A DNA stretch of 42,973 nt from Lachnospiraceae bacterium (GCA_017399685.1 JAFQBM010000052.1:1-42973), one strand, 5' to 3'. Positions 23,801-31,388 are shown, counted from the stretch's first letter. Notes: generated by a model from the sequence alone, not told the origin. Translations and numbers: made by a program.

Positions 23801-25283
23801 GGGATTTACCTTAGAAGCCATGATGCAAATGGAAAAAGAGGAAGGCCTTATTGAAACCAAGGAAGAAGTCTTAGAAACCATGGAACGGGAAGTCTTGGAA
23901 CTTCAAAAAGAAGAAGGGGAATTTAAGACAAAACTTGCAGCCAAAGACACCAAAATCAGCCATATGGAAGGAAGAATCGAACTTGCCAGAAATGAATTGC
24001 AGGAAAAATTCCAGATGGAGGATGAGGATTTTTATCAGAATGGAAGCATAGAGGAATTAAAGAAACAGCTTGACTCCTTGAAAGAGGTATATGAAGAACT
24101 GAAAAAAGGGAAACAAAGTTGTAAGGAAGAACTGGCAGCCCTTAACCGGGAGAAGGAAAAGCAGGAAGGCTGGTTCAATGAGACAAAGCATTATCTTTTC
24201 ATGTATGAGGTAGATTTGCAGGGAGACGCGGTCTATGAAGGCACGAAAGAGAAAATGCAGGAGGATTTTAAACACTATAAGAAAACTTTGGAACAGAACC
24301 AGAAAAAGACTGCCAAGGCAATTCAGGAGTTTGAAAGTTATAAAATGCAGACCGTGGACAGCTTGAAGGAGCTGGATGCCTATGAACTGGCACAGACCAT
24401 CAAGGAACAGGTGGTTTTGCCAAAGGATTTGGATACTGCCAAAGAATTAATGGAAAATCTGGATGCCATGAAGGATTACATCCTGCTGGAAAAAGAGCGG
24501 ATTCAAAAGGGCATCGTGGATATGGAATTTATGAAACAGAATTTCGAAAGCCAATGTCTGCAGCGGTGTCAGGATGTAAAGATGGAATTAGACCGCTTAT
24601 CCAAGCTTTCAAGAATCCAGTTAGACGGACAGCTGGTGCAGATGATTCAGTTAAACATTCCTTATGTAAAGGAAGAATTATGCGCCCAGAGAATGTCATT
24701 GTATATTGATGAAATCATTGAGCAGGCGGATAAAAAGAATTCCCAGGCAGAAGTGGTACTTTATCTAAAGGGACAGTTGTCTTTGAAGAAGTTGTTTTCT
24801 GTGATGGTAACGGATATGAATGGCATCGGACTTTACCTTTATAAAAGGGAAAGAATCAAGGAACAAAGCCGTTTCTTACGGTATGAAGAAGCGGTGGGAA
24901 GTACCGGACAGTCTCAGGGTATTTACATTCAGTTCCTGATTTCAGTCATTCATTATATTGCAAACATCAATTCCCATACTCAGGAGCAAAATGGAGTGTC
25001 CAATGTCATCTTTTTGGATAATCCTTTCGGTGCGGCGAAGGACGTGTATATCTGGGAGCCGATTTTCGAACTCTTAAAAACCAATCAGGTACAGCTCATT
25101 GTTCCAGCCAGAGGAGCTACTCCTGCCATTACCAACCGGTTCGATGTAAATTATGTCTTAGGACAAAAGCAGGTAGGAAAGGTGCAGCAGACTGTGGTGG
25201 TGGACTACCGCAGTGAAGTGGAACAGGAAAGACTGGAATATCATAGGTTGGAATTTGAACAGGAAACTTTTGATTTCGTGTAA
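20883..25283 (+). CDS. jetC: JetC-like SMC ATPase of the Wadjet-type complex
   Basis: The motor subunit, 1466 residues. The head has Walker A in DLANGGGKSV (G40-G-G-K43-S44), a long charged coiled coil spans about residues 280-1300, and the C-terminal half-head has a signature-like GSTGQSQG and Walker B VIFLDNPFGAAKD. The residue after the Walker B Asp (D1379) is Asn (N1380) where most SMC/ABC proteins have the catalytic Glu. The real start is ATG 20883 (GGAGG at 20870-20874, 8 bp upstream), overlapping jetB by 8 bp; the earlier in-frame ATG at 20814 lies deep in jetB. The nuclease subunit JetD (TOPRIM) is not found after this gene: a tandem terminator and a convergent gene follow. Without JetD, plasmid cleavage would need a nuclease encoded elsewhere, or the complex acts as a condensin. 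Confidence 0.82.
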   Translation: MPKINRIRVNNVKYNFGTQQYDDFVMKLYGKNTIYDLANGGGKSVLMLLLLQNLIPNCTLDEKQPIEKLFRGDSKNTTIHSLIEWELDEKDKKDGYLYLTTGFCAKKAKQSEEEKDTASIDYFNYCIFYRKYNENDIINLPLVNEEGRITYSGLKSYLKELEKNDLSLKVYVFDKKGEYQKFIARYGLMESQWEIIRGINKTEGHVRTYFETNYKTTRKVVEDLFIEEIIEKAFLNQIDGENVTQDMAQTLLQIKDKLIELTKKKKEISSYDRQQELINVLIARIGTFLEQYQEKEESLFGLKRIYHSLESCLKEIEDGIEEKNQKLEQIEESNLEQKKKEEVLKLNINERQKEELTFERETLLQQKNTVEEKMETLLKDLNKRESVNEYLRYLEDEKERKEQEEILQSFQEGKKGSREEAALYAYNIKLRLDETLSETVEEEKSLAKKQEEIAKGLQGLKESEKELELKLNLSKHTLTMLSKEEQQWNQKISRLRNELLHPVLGSTKDALHQNEERMRKLQKEAKAVREQENGCQEILLELGVQRETLKKEIKDLYEKKDELLDEEKEIAEALNKQERLMEIYEVKNEKFLKQAILQKITLNQEETQKLRKKQDETKKFLRALEQGENPYVGTGAKTVKEYIKTRHGMDAILGMEYLQGLKEEERKRHLEKQPLLPYGVLVEHFSELSMDENLKNLELEEDMVPIFNLEMEKKIQSSFESNYMFFVSRKKEGFEPWNKEEEQLKKQAILGELKVSIEEKERQLFAYEEDLKEVLAMKEVSKDSYVKRLAQFRTFMEEKEEKVSQVLEKEKEQKHKLLEYQKKGQEFSEKLLEGKKEENILLEILALQEDLEEKEKERKEEQEQILLWSKELEEVQKQLWNLQQNLLKGEEKRNALKEKINKESEFFEKEVKEYVPEDGDWEILTLVDSVLLAKFTAVKALLNKAEVSFEDKKRLIKSLKNSQETSLKRMKKKGFTLEAMMQMEKEEGLIETKEEVLETMEREVLELQKEEGEFKTKLAAKDTKISHMEGRIELARNELQEKFQMEDEDFYQNGSIEELKKQLDSLKEVYEELKKGKQSCKEELAALNREKEKQEGWFNETKHYLFMYEVDLQGDAVYEGTKEKMQEDFKHYKKTLEQNQKKTAKAIQEFESYKMQTVDSLKELDAYELAQTIKEQVVLPKDLDTAKELMENLDAMKDYILLEKERIQKGIVDMEFMKQNFESQCLQRCQDVKMELDRLSKLSRIQLDGQLVQMIQLNIPYVKEELCAQRMSLYIDEIIEQADKKNSQAEVVLYLKGQLSLKKLFSVMVTDMNGIGLYLYKRERIKEQSRFLRYEEAVGSTGQSQGIYIQFLISVIHYIANINSHTQEQNGVSNVIFLDNPFGAAKDVYIWEPIFELLKTNQVQLIVPARGATPAITNRFDVNYVLGQKQVGKVQQTVVVDYRSEVEQERLEYHRLEFEQETFDFV

Positions 25284-25309
25284 ATTTCGCATTTTTCATG
25301 ATAAAGGAA

Positions 25310-25384
25310 AAAGCCCCAAGAGAGCTGTCCATGGCTTGCTTGGGGCTTTGCCGTATATCCTTGTACGGCAATTTTTATTTTTTT
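25310..25384 (+). terminator. double-hairpin terminator between jetC and the convergent glycosyltransferase gene
   Basis: Hairpin one: AAAGCCCCAAG (25310-25320) with CTTGGGGCTTT (25339-25349). Hairpin two: GCCGTA (25350-25355) with TACGGC (25364-25369), followed by AATTTTTATTTTTTT. The first stem can also serve the minus-strand gene. Confidence 0.85.
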
Positions 25385-25385
25385 A

Positions 25386-26399
25386 TCATAATGCTTCACA
25401 TTCTTTTAAAAATTCTTTGTATTCTTCTGTCTGGGAGGTCATTCCTAACTGTTCATAGCAATTTATGATACCTTTCACAGGAATTTTTTTGGAGTATTCT
25501 ATGTTTAGAATACATTCCTGTTCGTGAATGGCGTTGTAATACCACATAACGGCTTCTTCAAAGTTTTCTTTCTGACGGTAGTACTCCCCAAGCAGGGTAC
25601 AGATTTCTGCCGGGGGATTGTCAGCGACTTCTTTTAGGCAGGCAGTGAAAAATCCTTCCCAGTCGTTACGTAAAAAACAGGTTTTTGCAAGAACGCAGTC
25701 GGCGGTTTTGTATTCTTCCAGACTACGGTCTTCTTTTAACGCGTTTTTGAAAAAATCTTCTGCCTGAAAGAAGTCATCAGGTTGTCCGGAAATAAATAAT
25801 TCTTTTGCATACATATCCAGTAATTTTTTGGATAACTGCTCTCCACGTTCTAAAATTCGGGTAAAGATGGCGAAATCTCTTCTATCGTGTTTTTGCAAAG
25901 GTTTATGTATAATTTCTATATCGGAATCAAAAACAATGGGTTCCATTTTTATGGTTTCATGGATTGGGTCAATCCACTGGAAGGTACGAAGTCTTTTATA
26001 GAGTTTTCCTCGATACTCTACATCAAAATTGTAAACACTTCCAAACTCTAACTGGTTACAATATTTCATTTGTACAATCTCGATTTCAGGAAGCAGCGCC
26101 TGCTTTAATAATTGAAAACGGGTTCGGTTTTCTTCGTCGATGATTTCATCTGCATCTGCTACGTAAATATAGTCCATGGTAGCCTTGGAAAAGGAAAAAT
26201 TTCTGGCTGCCGCAAAATCATCAATCCATGGAAAATCATATATTTTGTCCGTATATGTTCCGGCAATTTCCTTTGTAGCATCGGTAGAACCGGTGTCTAC
26301 AATAATCATTTCATCTACGATATCTTTTAAGCATTCTAAACATCGTGTCAGTACTTTTTCTTCGTTTTTTACAATCATACATAAACTTATGGTTGCCAT
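25386..26399 (-). CDS. family 2 glycosyltransferase with C-terminal TPR-like helices
   Basis: An inverting GT-A glycosyltransferase of the SunS/YfdH-like group that transfers sugar from a nucleotide donor; the acceptor is unknown. The 337 residues start with LCMIVKNEEKVLTRCLECL, then IIVDTGSTDATKEIA and a DxD-type metal site in YVADADEIID (about residue 80-90). After about residue 215 the protein becomes helical with TPR-like spacing (LLGEYYRQKENFEEAVMWYYNAI). There is no membrane segment. AGGAGG precedes the ATG on the minus strand. The gene lies 36 bp after a zinc-ribbon peptide gene and ends against the jetC terminator. SunS relatives glycosylate Cys in glycocins, but no peptide of that kind is adjacent, and this GT2-TPR form is common in Firmicutes. 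Confidence 0.85.
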   Translation of the reverse strand: MATISLCMIVKNEEKVLTRCLECLKDIVDEMIIVDTGSTDATKEIAGTYTDKIYDFPWIDDFAAARNFSFSKATMDYIYVADADEIIDEENRTRFQLLKQALLPEIEIVQMKYCNQLEFGSVYNFDVEYRGKLYKRLRTFQWIDPIHETIKMEPIVFDSDIEIIHKPLQKHDRRDFAIFTRILERGEQLSKKLLDMYAKELFISGQPDDFFQAEDFFKNALKEDRSLEEYKTADCVLAKTCFLRNDWEGFFTACLKEVADNPPAEICTLLGEYYRQKENFEEAVMWYYNAIHEQECILNIEYSKKIPVKGIINCYEQLGMTSQTEEYKEFLKECEAL

Positions 26400-26435
26400 A
26401 GTATCCTCCTATGAAGGAGCTTTCGCTCGTTTTGT

Positions 26436-26573
26436 TTATTGTTTCTCCTTCTCTTGCTCTTTCGCTTCTTTCTGTTCTTCTAAATACACGAGAATACCGA
26501 ATTTGCAGAACGGACAAGTAATTGCCGTTTCCGGTACTTCTGATTCACATTGTGGACAAATAACATATTTCAT
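26436..26573 (-). CDS. small zinc-ribbon protein
   Basis: A 45-residue product with two CPxC knuckles (C6-PQ-C9 and C20-PF-C23), a classic zinc ribbon, then a Glu/Lys/Gln-rich helical tail. AAGGAG lies upstream of the ATG at a normal distance. It sits 44 bp after the Xre regulator and 36 bp before the glycosyltransferase, on the same strand, so the three may be co-transcribed. Its role is unknown; such ribbons often bind nucleic acid or a protein partner. Confidence 0.75.
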   Translation of the reverse strand: MKYVICPQCESEVPETAITCPFCKFGILVYLEEQKEAKEQEKEKQ

Positions 26574-26617
26574 ATTATAAAATCTCCTTTCTTAGAAAGC
26601 GGTTACATTATTTTAAA

Positions 26618-27190
26618 TTAATTTATACAGTATAAAACAATTAGCAGTATAATGAATACTATCATATAAAAAATGGTAAATCCGAACATCTGCAATTTAT
26701 TCGCTTTGCTTCTTCCCATATTCTCCTGAAGCTGATTTATTTTAATCAGTCCACTAAATGAGGCGGACATTCCCATGAAAGATAGTATGATAAAAGTATC
26801 TTTGCACCAGCCTTGTAATTGTGCGATACCTGATATACTAATCATATAGATGTAGGTAAAAACTGTCAATCCTAATCGGACAACGAGTTTTAATGCTTTT
26901 AAAAATTTTTCCTTTTCTAAATTGGTATATGCTGCTGCCTTTACTAATACGTCTTTTGTTTCCTCTGTCATATTCTCACTTTTCCTTTCTCCATCGATGA
27001 TTTCACGGATATCTACATCATAGAACTCTGATATCTCAACTAAAATACTGATATCTGGCATATTGTTGCCATTTTCCCAGCGTGAAACAGTTCTGCTTGA
27101 TACATTAAACTGCTCGGCTAATTGTTCCTGAGTGATTCCTTTTTCGTTTCGTAGTTTCTTCAAAAAACTCCCTATTTTTTGTTGATTCAT
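26618..27190 (-). CDS. Xre-family regulator with C-terminal membrane helices
   Basis: The 190-residue product has an N-terminal helix-turn-helix (about 5-60: IGSFLKKLRNEKGITQEQLA, NVSSRTVSRWENG) and three hydrophobic helices at about 103-122, 130-149 and 168-189. It is probably a membrane-tethered transcription factor. The true start is ATG 27190, shown by AAAGGAA upstream and by the usual beginning of the HTH domain. The open frame reaches further upstream to 27355, but that part has no ribosome-binding site and no domain. A promoter is seen at 27327-27355. Targets are unknown; autoregulation is common for this type. Confidence 0.85.
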   Translation of the reverse strand: MNQQKIGSFLKKLRNEKGITQEQLAEQFNVSSRTVSRWENGNNMPDISILVEISEFYDVDIREIIDGERKSENMTEETKDVLVKAAAYTNLEKEKFLKALKLVVRLGLTVFTYIYMISISGIAQLQGWCKDTFIILSFMGMSASFSGLIKINQLQENMGRSKANKLQMFGFTIFYMIVFIILLIVLYCIN

Positions 27191-27326
27191 TTTGCTTTTT
27201 CCTTTCACCTGTAGCGTATCATCTGCTCCGGGAAAACAACACGACACAAAGTGAGAAATGCCGTATTTATGGGAACCGGACACATTATGTCTGGTCAGGT
27301 TTTCGTCTGATATTTTAAGCAAATGA

Positions 27327-27355
27327 ATAATAAAATGAGAATTTTTAATACACAA
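27327..27355 (-). promoter_or_regulatory. candidate promoter of the Xre regulator
   Basis: On the minus strand, TTGTGT (27355-27350), 17 bp, TATTAT (27332-27327). The leader of about 130 nt to the ATG at 27190 contains the stem ACCGGACA/TGTCTGGT (27275-27282 with 27289-27296 region). Confidence 0.45.
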
Positions 27356-27470
27356 TCATCGATTGACCTCTTTAACCATAGTATCATATTTATCCCTGTT
27401 CTACAAATAATTTTGCAGATTAAAAATCCCTCCGTTAATGGTGAAGCGGTTTACGAATTTGAAAAGAAAT

Positions 27471-27490
27471 GTTGTACTATAAGTTACAAC
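27471..27490. promoter_or_regulatory. 20-bp dyad, possible operator
   Basis: GTTGTA (27471-27476) and TACAAC (27485-27490) form an inverted repeat with an 8-bp centre. It lies in the divergent gap between the Xre gene and the ECF operon, far from either mapped promoter. The rest of this 525-bp gap shows no convincing gene. Confidence 0.3.
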
Positions 27491-27608
27491 TTCAGACTTG
27501 CTACACCTTATTGATGTGGGAACAGTAGACCAATTTTATCCATCTGCATTGTTTCCTCCAATAAATAAACATACTAGAATATATCTGATGTAATTTCTCA
27601 ATAAAGGA

Positions 27609-27656
27609 ATCTGCCAGACATTCCCATTGACAGGGAGGCTGGCAGATTATTATAAT
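27609..27656 (+). promoter_or_regulatory. consensus promoter of the ECF operon, overlapped by a dyad
   Basis: A perfect TTGACA (27627-27632), 18-bp spacer and perfect TATAAT (27651-27656). The -35 box lies in the middle of a dyad, ATCTGCCAG (27609-27617) with CTGGCAGAT (27640-27648). Such a strong promoter suggests that repression is the main control, through this dyad and/or the palindrome just downstream. Confidence 0.8.
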
Positions 27657-27665
27657 ACCATTGAA

Positions 27666-27679
27666 TTAGTAATGACTAA
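27666..27679. promoter_or_regulatory. palindromic operator-like site at the ECF transcription start
   Basis: TTAGT-AATG-ACTAA lies immediately downstream of the predicted start (about 27663), where a bound repressor would block transcription. A similar palindrome is at 31349-31364 before the flavodoxin gene. Confidence 0.5.
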
Positions 27680-27715
27680 CTCGACAGTATTTTTTATTAA
27701 GTTGGAGGATGGAAT

Positions 27716-28333
27716 ATGAACAAACAATTAATTACAGAGGATAAAAAACTTAAAATTCCGGATTTGATTTCCATAGGAGTCTATACGGCGGTTTATTTTG
27801 TGATGGTTACTATTGCCACTTTTGGCAGCAACCTTTTACTTCCTGGATTTTCCTATGTTTTTTTGCCTGCAGTATCAGCATTGATTTCAGGATGTATTTA
27901 TATGCTTATGGCTGCAAAGGTGCCAAAGTTTGGTGCAATTACCATTATGGGAACTGTAGTAGGCTTGTTCCTGTTTTCTTCGGGACATTTTGTATTATCC
28001 CTGATTGCAGGAGTGTTGTGCAGCCTTTTAGCGGATTTGATTGGAAAGGCAACTGCCTATAAAAACAAATTATGGATTCTTGCAAGCTATCTTGTTTTTT
28101 CTTTCGGACTTATGGGGCCGGTGTTGCCTTTATGGTTTATGAAGGATACCTATATTGCGAAGTTAGAGGCAAGGGGAAAAGATGCTGCATACATAGAAGG
28201 TGTTTTTGCCAATATTAATCAGGGAACTTTTGTGATAGCAGTAGTATCTATCTTAATTTGTGCAGTTCTTGGGGGAGTATTTGGACAGAAAATGATGAGA
28301 AAGCACTTTGAAAAAGCGGGGATTGTTTCATGA
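27716..28333 (+). CDS. ECF transporter substrate-binding (S) component, Trep_Strep/MptE-linked family
   Basis: An integral membrane protein (205 residues, about five to six helices) that captures the substrate for an energy-coupling-factor importer. Family features I recognise are the N-terminal KIPDLISIGVYTAVYF, the central KVPKFGAITIMGTVVGL, and the C-terminal KMMRKHFEKAGI. GTTGGAGG precedes the ATG. It heads an operon with its own T and A components (group I arrangement) and its stop overlaps the start of the T gene (ATGA). Substrate is not established for this family. The ZinT-like gene at the operon end hints at a metal or metal complex. Confidence 0.85.
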   Translation: MNKQLITEDKKLKIPDLISIGVYTAVYFVMVTIATFGSNLLLPGFSYVFLPAVSALISGCIYMLMAAKVPKFGAITIMGTVVGLFLFSSGHFVLSLIAGVLCSLLADLIGKATAYKNKLWILASYLVFSFGLMGPVLPLWFMKDTYIAKLEARGKDAAYIEGVFANINQGTFVIAVVSILICAVLGGVFGQKMMRKHFEKAGIVS

Positions 28334-29019
28334 AAATTCACTTAGACCCGAGAACGAAGCTATATTTCTTGCTTTTGGCGAATCTTTTGTTGTTTTTTCA
28401 TGTGGATACGAAGACAGAGGTGATGCTTACCATTTTATTTTTTATTCCTTTTTTCTTTTCTGAGAGAAGAAAGACGGGCATAGGATTTGGGGTGGTGTAC
28501 GTAATCCTTTTGGCAGTGGAGTATGGAATGGTATTTCTAGGGCAAAGTGTGTTGCAAAATTTTGTTTCCATGGTGCTGGTGGGAATACGAATGATATTTC
28601 CCTGCTTAATTACGGGAGCTTATGCATTTAGCACTACCGGAATCGGGGAATTTGTCTGTGCTTTGCGGCGAATGGGAATTACGGAAAAGGTAATCGTTCC
28701 CTGCATGGTGGTAATTCGTTTCTTTCCAACGGTGAAGGAAGATTACAGGCAGATTAAAAATGCCATGGCATTAAGGGGAATAGCAGTGGGAAATTTTGCA
28801 TTGTTAAGGCATCCGGCACAATCTTTGGAATATATTTTGATTCCATTGTTAATGAATGCCAATAACGTAGCCCAGGATTTATCGGTAGCTGCTTTGACAA
28901 AAGGAATTGGTATCAAAGGAAAGCATACCAGTATGGTGCAAATTAGGATGAAAGCATTGGACTTAGGATATATGATACTTTGTAGCCTGCCTTTTGTCTT
29001 GTTTCTAGGAGGGAAATAG
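28330..29019 (+). CDS. ECF transporter transmembrane (T) component, CbiQ-like
   Basis: The EcfT scaffold that links the S component to the ATPases. The 229 residues begin with the typical IHLDPRTKLYFLLLANLLL and contain about five helices. The coupling-helix region carries the conserved ALRRMGITEKVIVPCMVVIRFFPTVKEDYRQIKNAMALRGI. It overlaps the S gene by 4 bp, so it is translationally coupled. The next gene starts 2 bp after its stop. Confidence 0.88.
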   Translation: MKIHLDPRTKLYFLLLANLLLFFHVDTKTEVMLTILFFIPFFFSERRKTGIGFGVVYVILLAVEYGMVFLGQSVLQNFVSMVLVGIRMIFPCLITGAYAFSTTGIGEFVCALRRMGITEKVIVPCMVVIRFFPTVKEDYRQIKNAMALRGIAVGNFALLRHPAQSLEYILIPLLMNANNVAQDLSVAALTKGIGIKGKHTSMVQIRMKALDLGYMILCSLPFVLFLGGK

Positions 29020-29020
29020 T

Positions 29021-30436
29021 ATGGAGAATAGGATGACAATGCTGGAAAGCAGAGAGTGTTCTTTTGCGTATCCCACTATGGAAGAAAATGTTCTGGAGGA
29101 CATCAGTTTTTCGGTGAAAGCAGGAGAATGCGTTTTGTTTTGTGGCTGCAGCGGATGCGGGAAGAGTACACTGTTAAGGCTTATGAATGGGTTAAGTCCT
29201 GGATTTTTTAAAGGAAAGATGTCCGGAAGCTTTGAAACCATAGGAATGAAGGCAGGGGAAGTGCCGATAGAAGAGTATGTTCCTTTGGTGGGAAGTGTAT
29301 TTCAGAATCCGAAAACCCAGAATTTTAATGTAAATACTACTTCTGAGCTTGCTTTTCCCTGTGAGAATACGGGGATGGATACAGAAAGAATGAGAAAACG
29401 GGTGAAGGAATGTGCCAAGGAGCTTAAGATAGAAGGTTTATTAAACAGAAGTATTTTTTGCCTGTCAGGGGGCGAAAAGCAAAGGGTTGCCTGTGCTTCG
29501 GCATGTATGTTGGAACCGGAACTTTTAGTATTGGATGAGCCTACCAGTAATCTGGACGAAAAAGCCATAGAAGATTTAAGGCAGTTTATTGCCAGGAAAA
29601 AAGCTCAAGGAGTAACAGTGGTGATTGCAGAGCATCGGCTGGAATGGCTGAAACAGCTGGTGGACCGTTGTTTTTATTTTGAACAGGGGAAGTTATCAAA
29701 GGTGTGGAGCAGGGAGGAATTTCATCAGCTGACCATAGGGCAGTTATATGAAATGGGACTACGAGCCATAGATTTGAAGGGGCATAAAGAGAAAATTGAA
29801 AGAAAACAAATAGAGGCAGGGGAGCAGACAGAGATAGCGGTATCTGTTTCAGAATTAAAAATAGGTTATAAAAAACAAAAGGAAGTATGTACCATTTCTT
29901 CTTTTGACGTTTGTCATGGAGAAATTGTAGGACTTATGGGTCAAAATGGAGTGGGAAAAAGTACTCTGGCAAAGACTTTGTGCGGATTAGTGAAGCCGCT
30001 TTCCGGAAAGATTTACTGGCGTGGAAAAAAGGCTTCTGGAAAGGAAATGATAAAACATAGCTTCATGGTCATGCAGGATGTGAATTATCAGTTGTTTTGC
30101 GAGAGTGTGAAGGAAGAAGTAATATTAGGAAGTCGGGGAGAACAGGATTATAAGGTGATTTTAGAGAAGCTGGACTTACTGGAATTAGAGGAACGTCATC
30201 CTATGAGCCTGTCAGGAGGTCAAAAACAAAGAGTTGCTGTGGCGTCAGCCATAATGAGCGGTAAGGAATTTATTGTATTTGATGAACCTACCAGCGGTCT
30301 GGATCATTTGCATATGGAACAGGTAGGTGAAATGCTGGAGCTATTAAAAGAGCAAGGAAAAGCAGTACTTGTCATTACTCATGATGAGGAACTGGCAGCA
30401 GATTGGTGCGACAGAGTAGTGAAACTTTACCTATAG
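29021..30436 (+). CDS. ECF transporter ATPase, fused EcfA-EcfA'
   Basis: Two ABC ATPase domains in one chain of 471 residues, replacing the usual separate EcfA1 and EcfA2. First half: Walker A GCSGCGKST, LSGGEKQRVACASA, Walker B LVLDEPTSNLD, His in IAEHR. Second half: GQNGVGKST, LSGGQKQRVAVASA, FIVFDEPTSGLD, ITHD. All catalytic residues are intact in both halves. AGGAGGG is 8 bp before the ATG. Gene order S-T-AA gives a dedicated transporter that does not depend on a shared ECF module. Confidence 0.9.
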   Translation: MENRMTMLESRECSFAYPTMEENVLEDISFSVKAGECVLFCGCSGCGKSTLLRLMNGLSPGFFKGKMSGSFETIGMKAGEVPIEEYVPLVGSVFQNPKTQNFNVNTTSELAFPCENTGMDTERMRKRVKECAKELKIEGLLNRSIFCLSGGEKQRVACASACMLEPELLVLDEPTSNLDEKAIEDLRQFIARKKAQGVTVVIAEHRLEWLKQLVDRCFYFEQGKLSKVWSREEFHQLTIGQLYEMGLRAIDLKGHKEKIERKQIEAGEQTEIAVSVSELKIGYKKQKEVCTISSFDVCHGEIVGLMGQNGVGKSTLAKTLCGLVKPLSGKIYWRGKKASGKEMIKHSFMVMQDVNYQLFCESVKEEVILGSRGEQDYKVILEKLDLLELEERHPMSLSGGQKQRVAVASAIMSGKEFIVFDEPTSGLDHLHMEQVGEMLELLKEQGKAVLVITHDEELAADWCDRVVKLYL

Positions 30437-30460
30437 ATACGATACAGGAGGAAGATGAAT

Positions 30461-31090
30461 ATGAATATGGAATTTTGTAAAGAGGACTGGATTGGTGTCT
30501 GGGATAATTTTGAATCTTATCTTTATAGTGAAGAGGAAATGCTGGTTCATACCTGGGAACAGGTGGAGGAAGCTTGTAAGGCTGTGCCGGCTTTACAGGC
30601 AATGTTTCAGGGAGGAGCAAAAGACTTTTGGAAAAGAGCATGCAGAACCCAGACGGAGGAAAACCCTGTTATGTTGGGAAAAATAAAGGTGGAAGGAACC
30701 GAAGAAGGGATTTGTATTCTTTTTCTAAATAGCCAAGAGGAAATAGTGGGAAAATGTTCCTATATTCTTTTAGAAAAATTGGAGAAGGGACTGGAAGGAA
30801 AAGAAAATTTATTGTTTTTTGCTGAAAATGTGGAAGAGGAGTGTCCATTTCGGTATTTACTGGCTATGAATCCTATGCCGAATCCTGCAACACGGAAAAA
30901 AGATGAGGTGTTAAGTCATTTTCATTTTCAGTTCGCAAGTAGGAAGGAGAAATTGATTACAGATGGCAAGTTGCTGCAGCCGGGATGGTATGCAACGATG
31001 TGTGAAGGAGAGAGTAGTGAAGTAGAAAAATGCAACGTGGTGAGGGCATTGCATAGGATGCCGGTAATAGAAATGGGAAAGATTTTCTAA
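30461..31090 (+). CDS. ZinT-like metal-binding protein at the end of the ECF operon
   Basis: The 209-residue product (from the second of three close ATGs, which has AGGAGG at 9 bp; the ATG at 30455 is only 3 bp away) resembles the ZinT/AdcA C-terminal domain. It opens with EDWIGVWDNFESYL, near the family's W-x-G-x-W-x-S-x-Y, and has H153-F-H155-F in SHFHFQFAS, like the metal-binding HFH of ZinT. It lacks a signal peptide, so unlike ZinT it would be cytosolic. It follows the fused ATPase by under 25 bp. Inference: it handles a divalent metal or metal complex imported by the ECF system. The similarity is by eye and moderate. Confidence 0.55.
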   Translation: MNMEFCKEDWIGVWDNFESYLYSEEEMLVHTWEQVEEACKAVPALQAMFQGGAKDFWKRACRTQTEENPVMLGKIKVEGTEEGICILFLNSQEEIVGKCSYILLEKLEKGLEGKENLLFFAENVEEECPFRYLLAMNPMPNPATRKKDEVLSHFHFQFASRKEKLITDGKLLQPGWYATMCEGESSEVEKCNVVRALHRMPVIEMGKIF

Positions 31091-31348
31091 ACTCTTTCCA
31101 AAGTCGTAATTGCACGGATATGGATGAAGGAATGTGACAATTTCATTTTTTGAAAAAATTTTAAATACCTTGATTAAAAAAGAGGGTTGTGTGGCATAGT
31201 CCAATTTTTTCAAGAGAGAATATAAAATGTGCTTTTTTGGAATGCTATATCATAATGATTCATTTCGGAAATCTTTTTTTGGTTTATTGAGAATTACTCT
31301 CTATAAGAGGTCTTGAATTAAGAAAATAGATATGTTAATCTATTTACA

Positions 31349-31388
31349 GTTAGTTCAAACTAACCATAAAAGAAAATCAGGATATAAT
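31349..31388 (+). promoter_or_regulatory. operator-like palindrome and -10 box upstream of flavodoxin
   Basis: GTTAGTTC-AAACTAAC (31349-31364) is a near-perfect palindrome, followed by a perfect TATAAT at 31383-31388. The palindrome covers the place of the -35 box, which otherwise reads poorly. The half site TTAGTT resembles that at 27666-27679. It may bind a DtxR/IdeR-, Fur- or MarR-like regulator. The rest of the 380-bp gap (31091-31470) shows no gene. Confidence 0.5.

Noticed and set aside
27323-27514. 63-codon ORF in the Xre/ECF gap
   Set aside because: No ribosome-binding site. It overlaps the Xre promoter on the other strand, and its composition is that of non-coding DNA.
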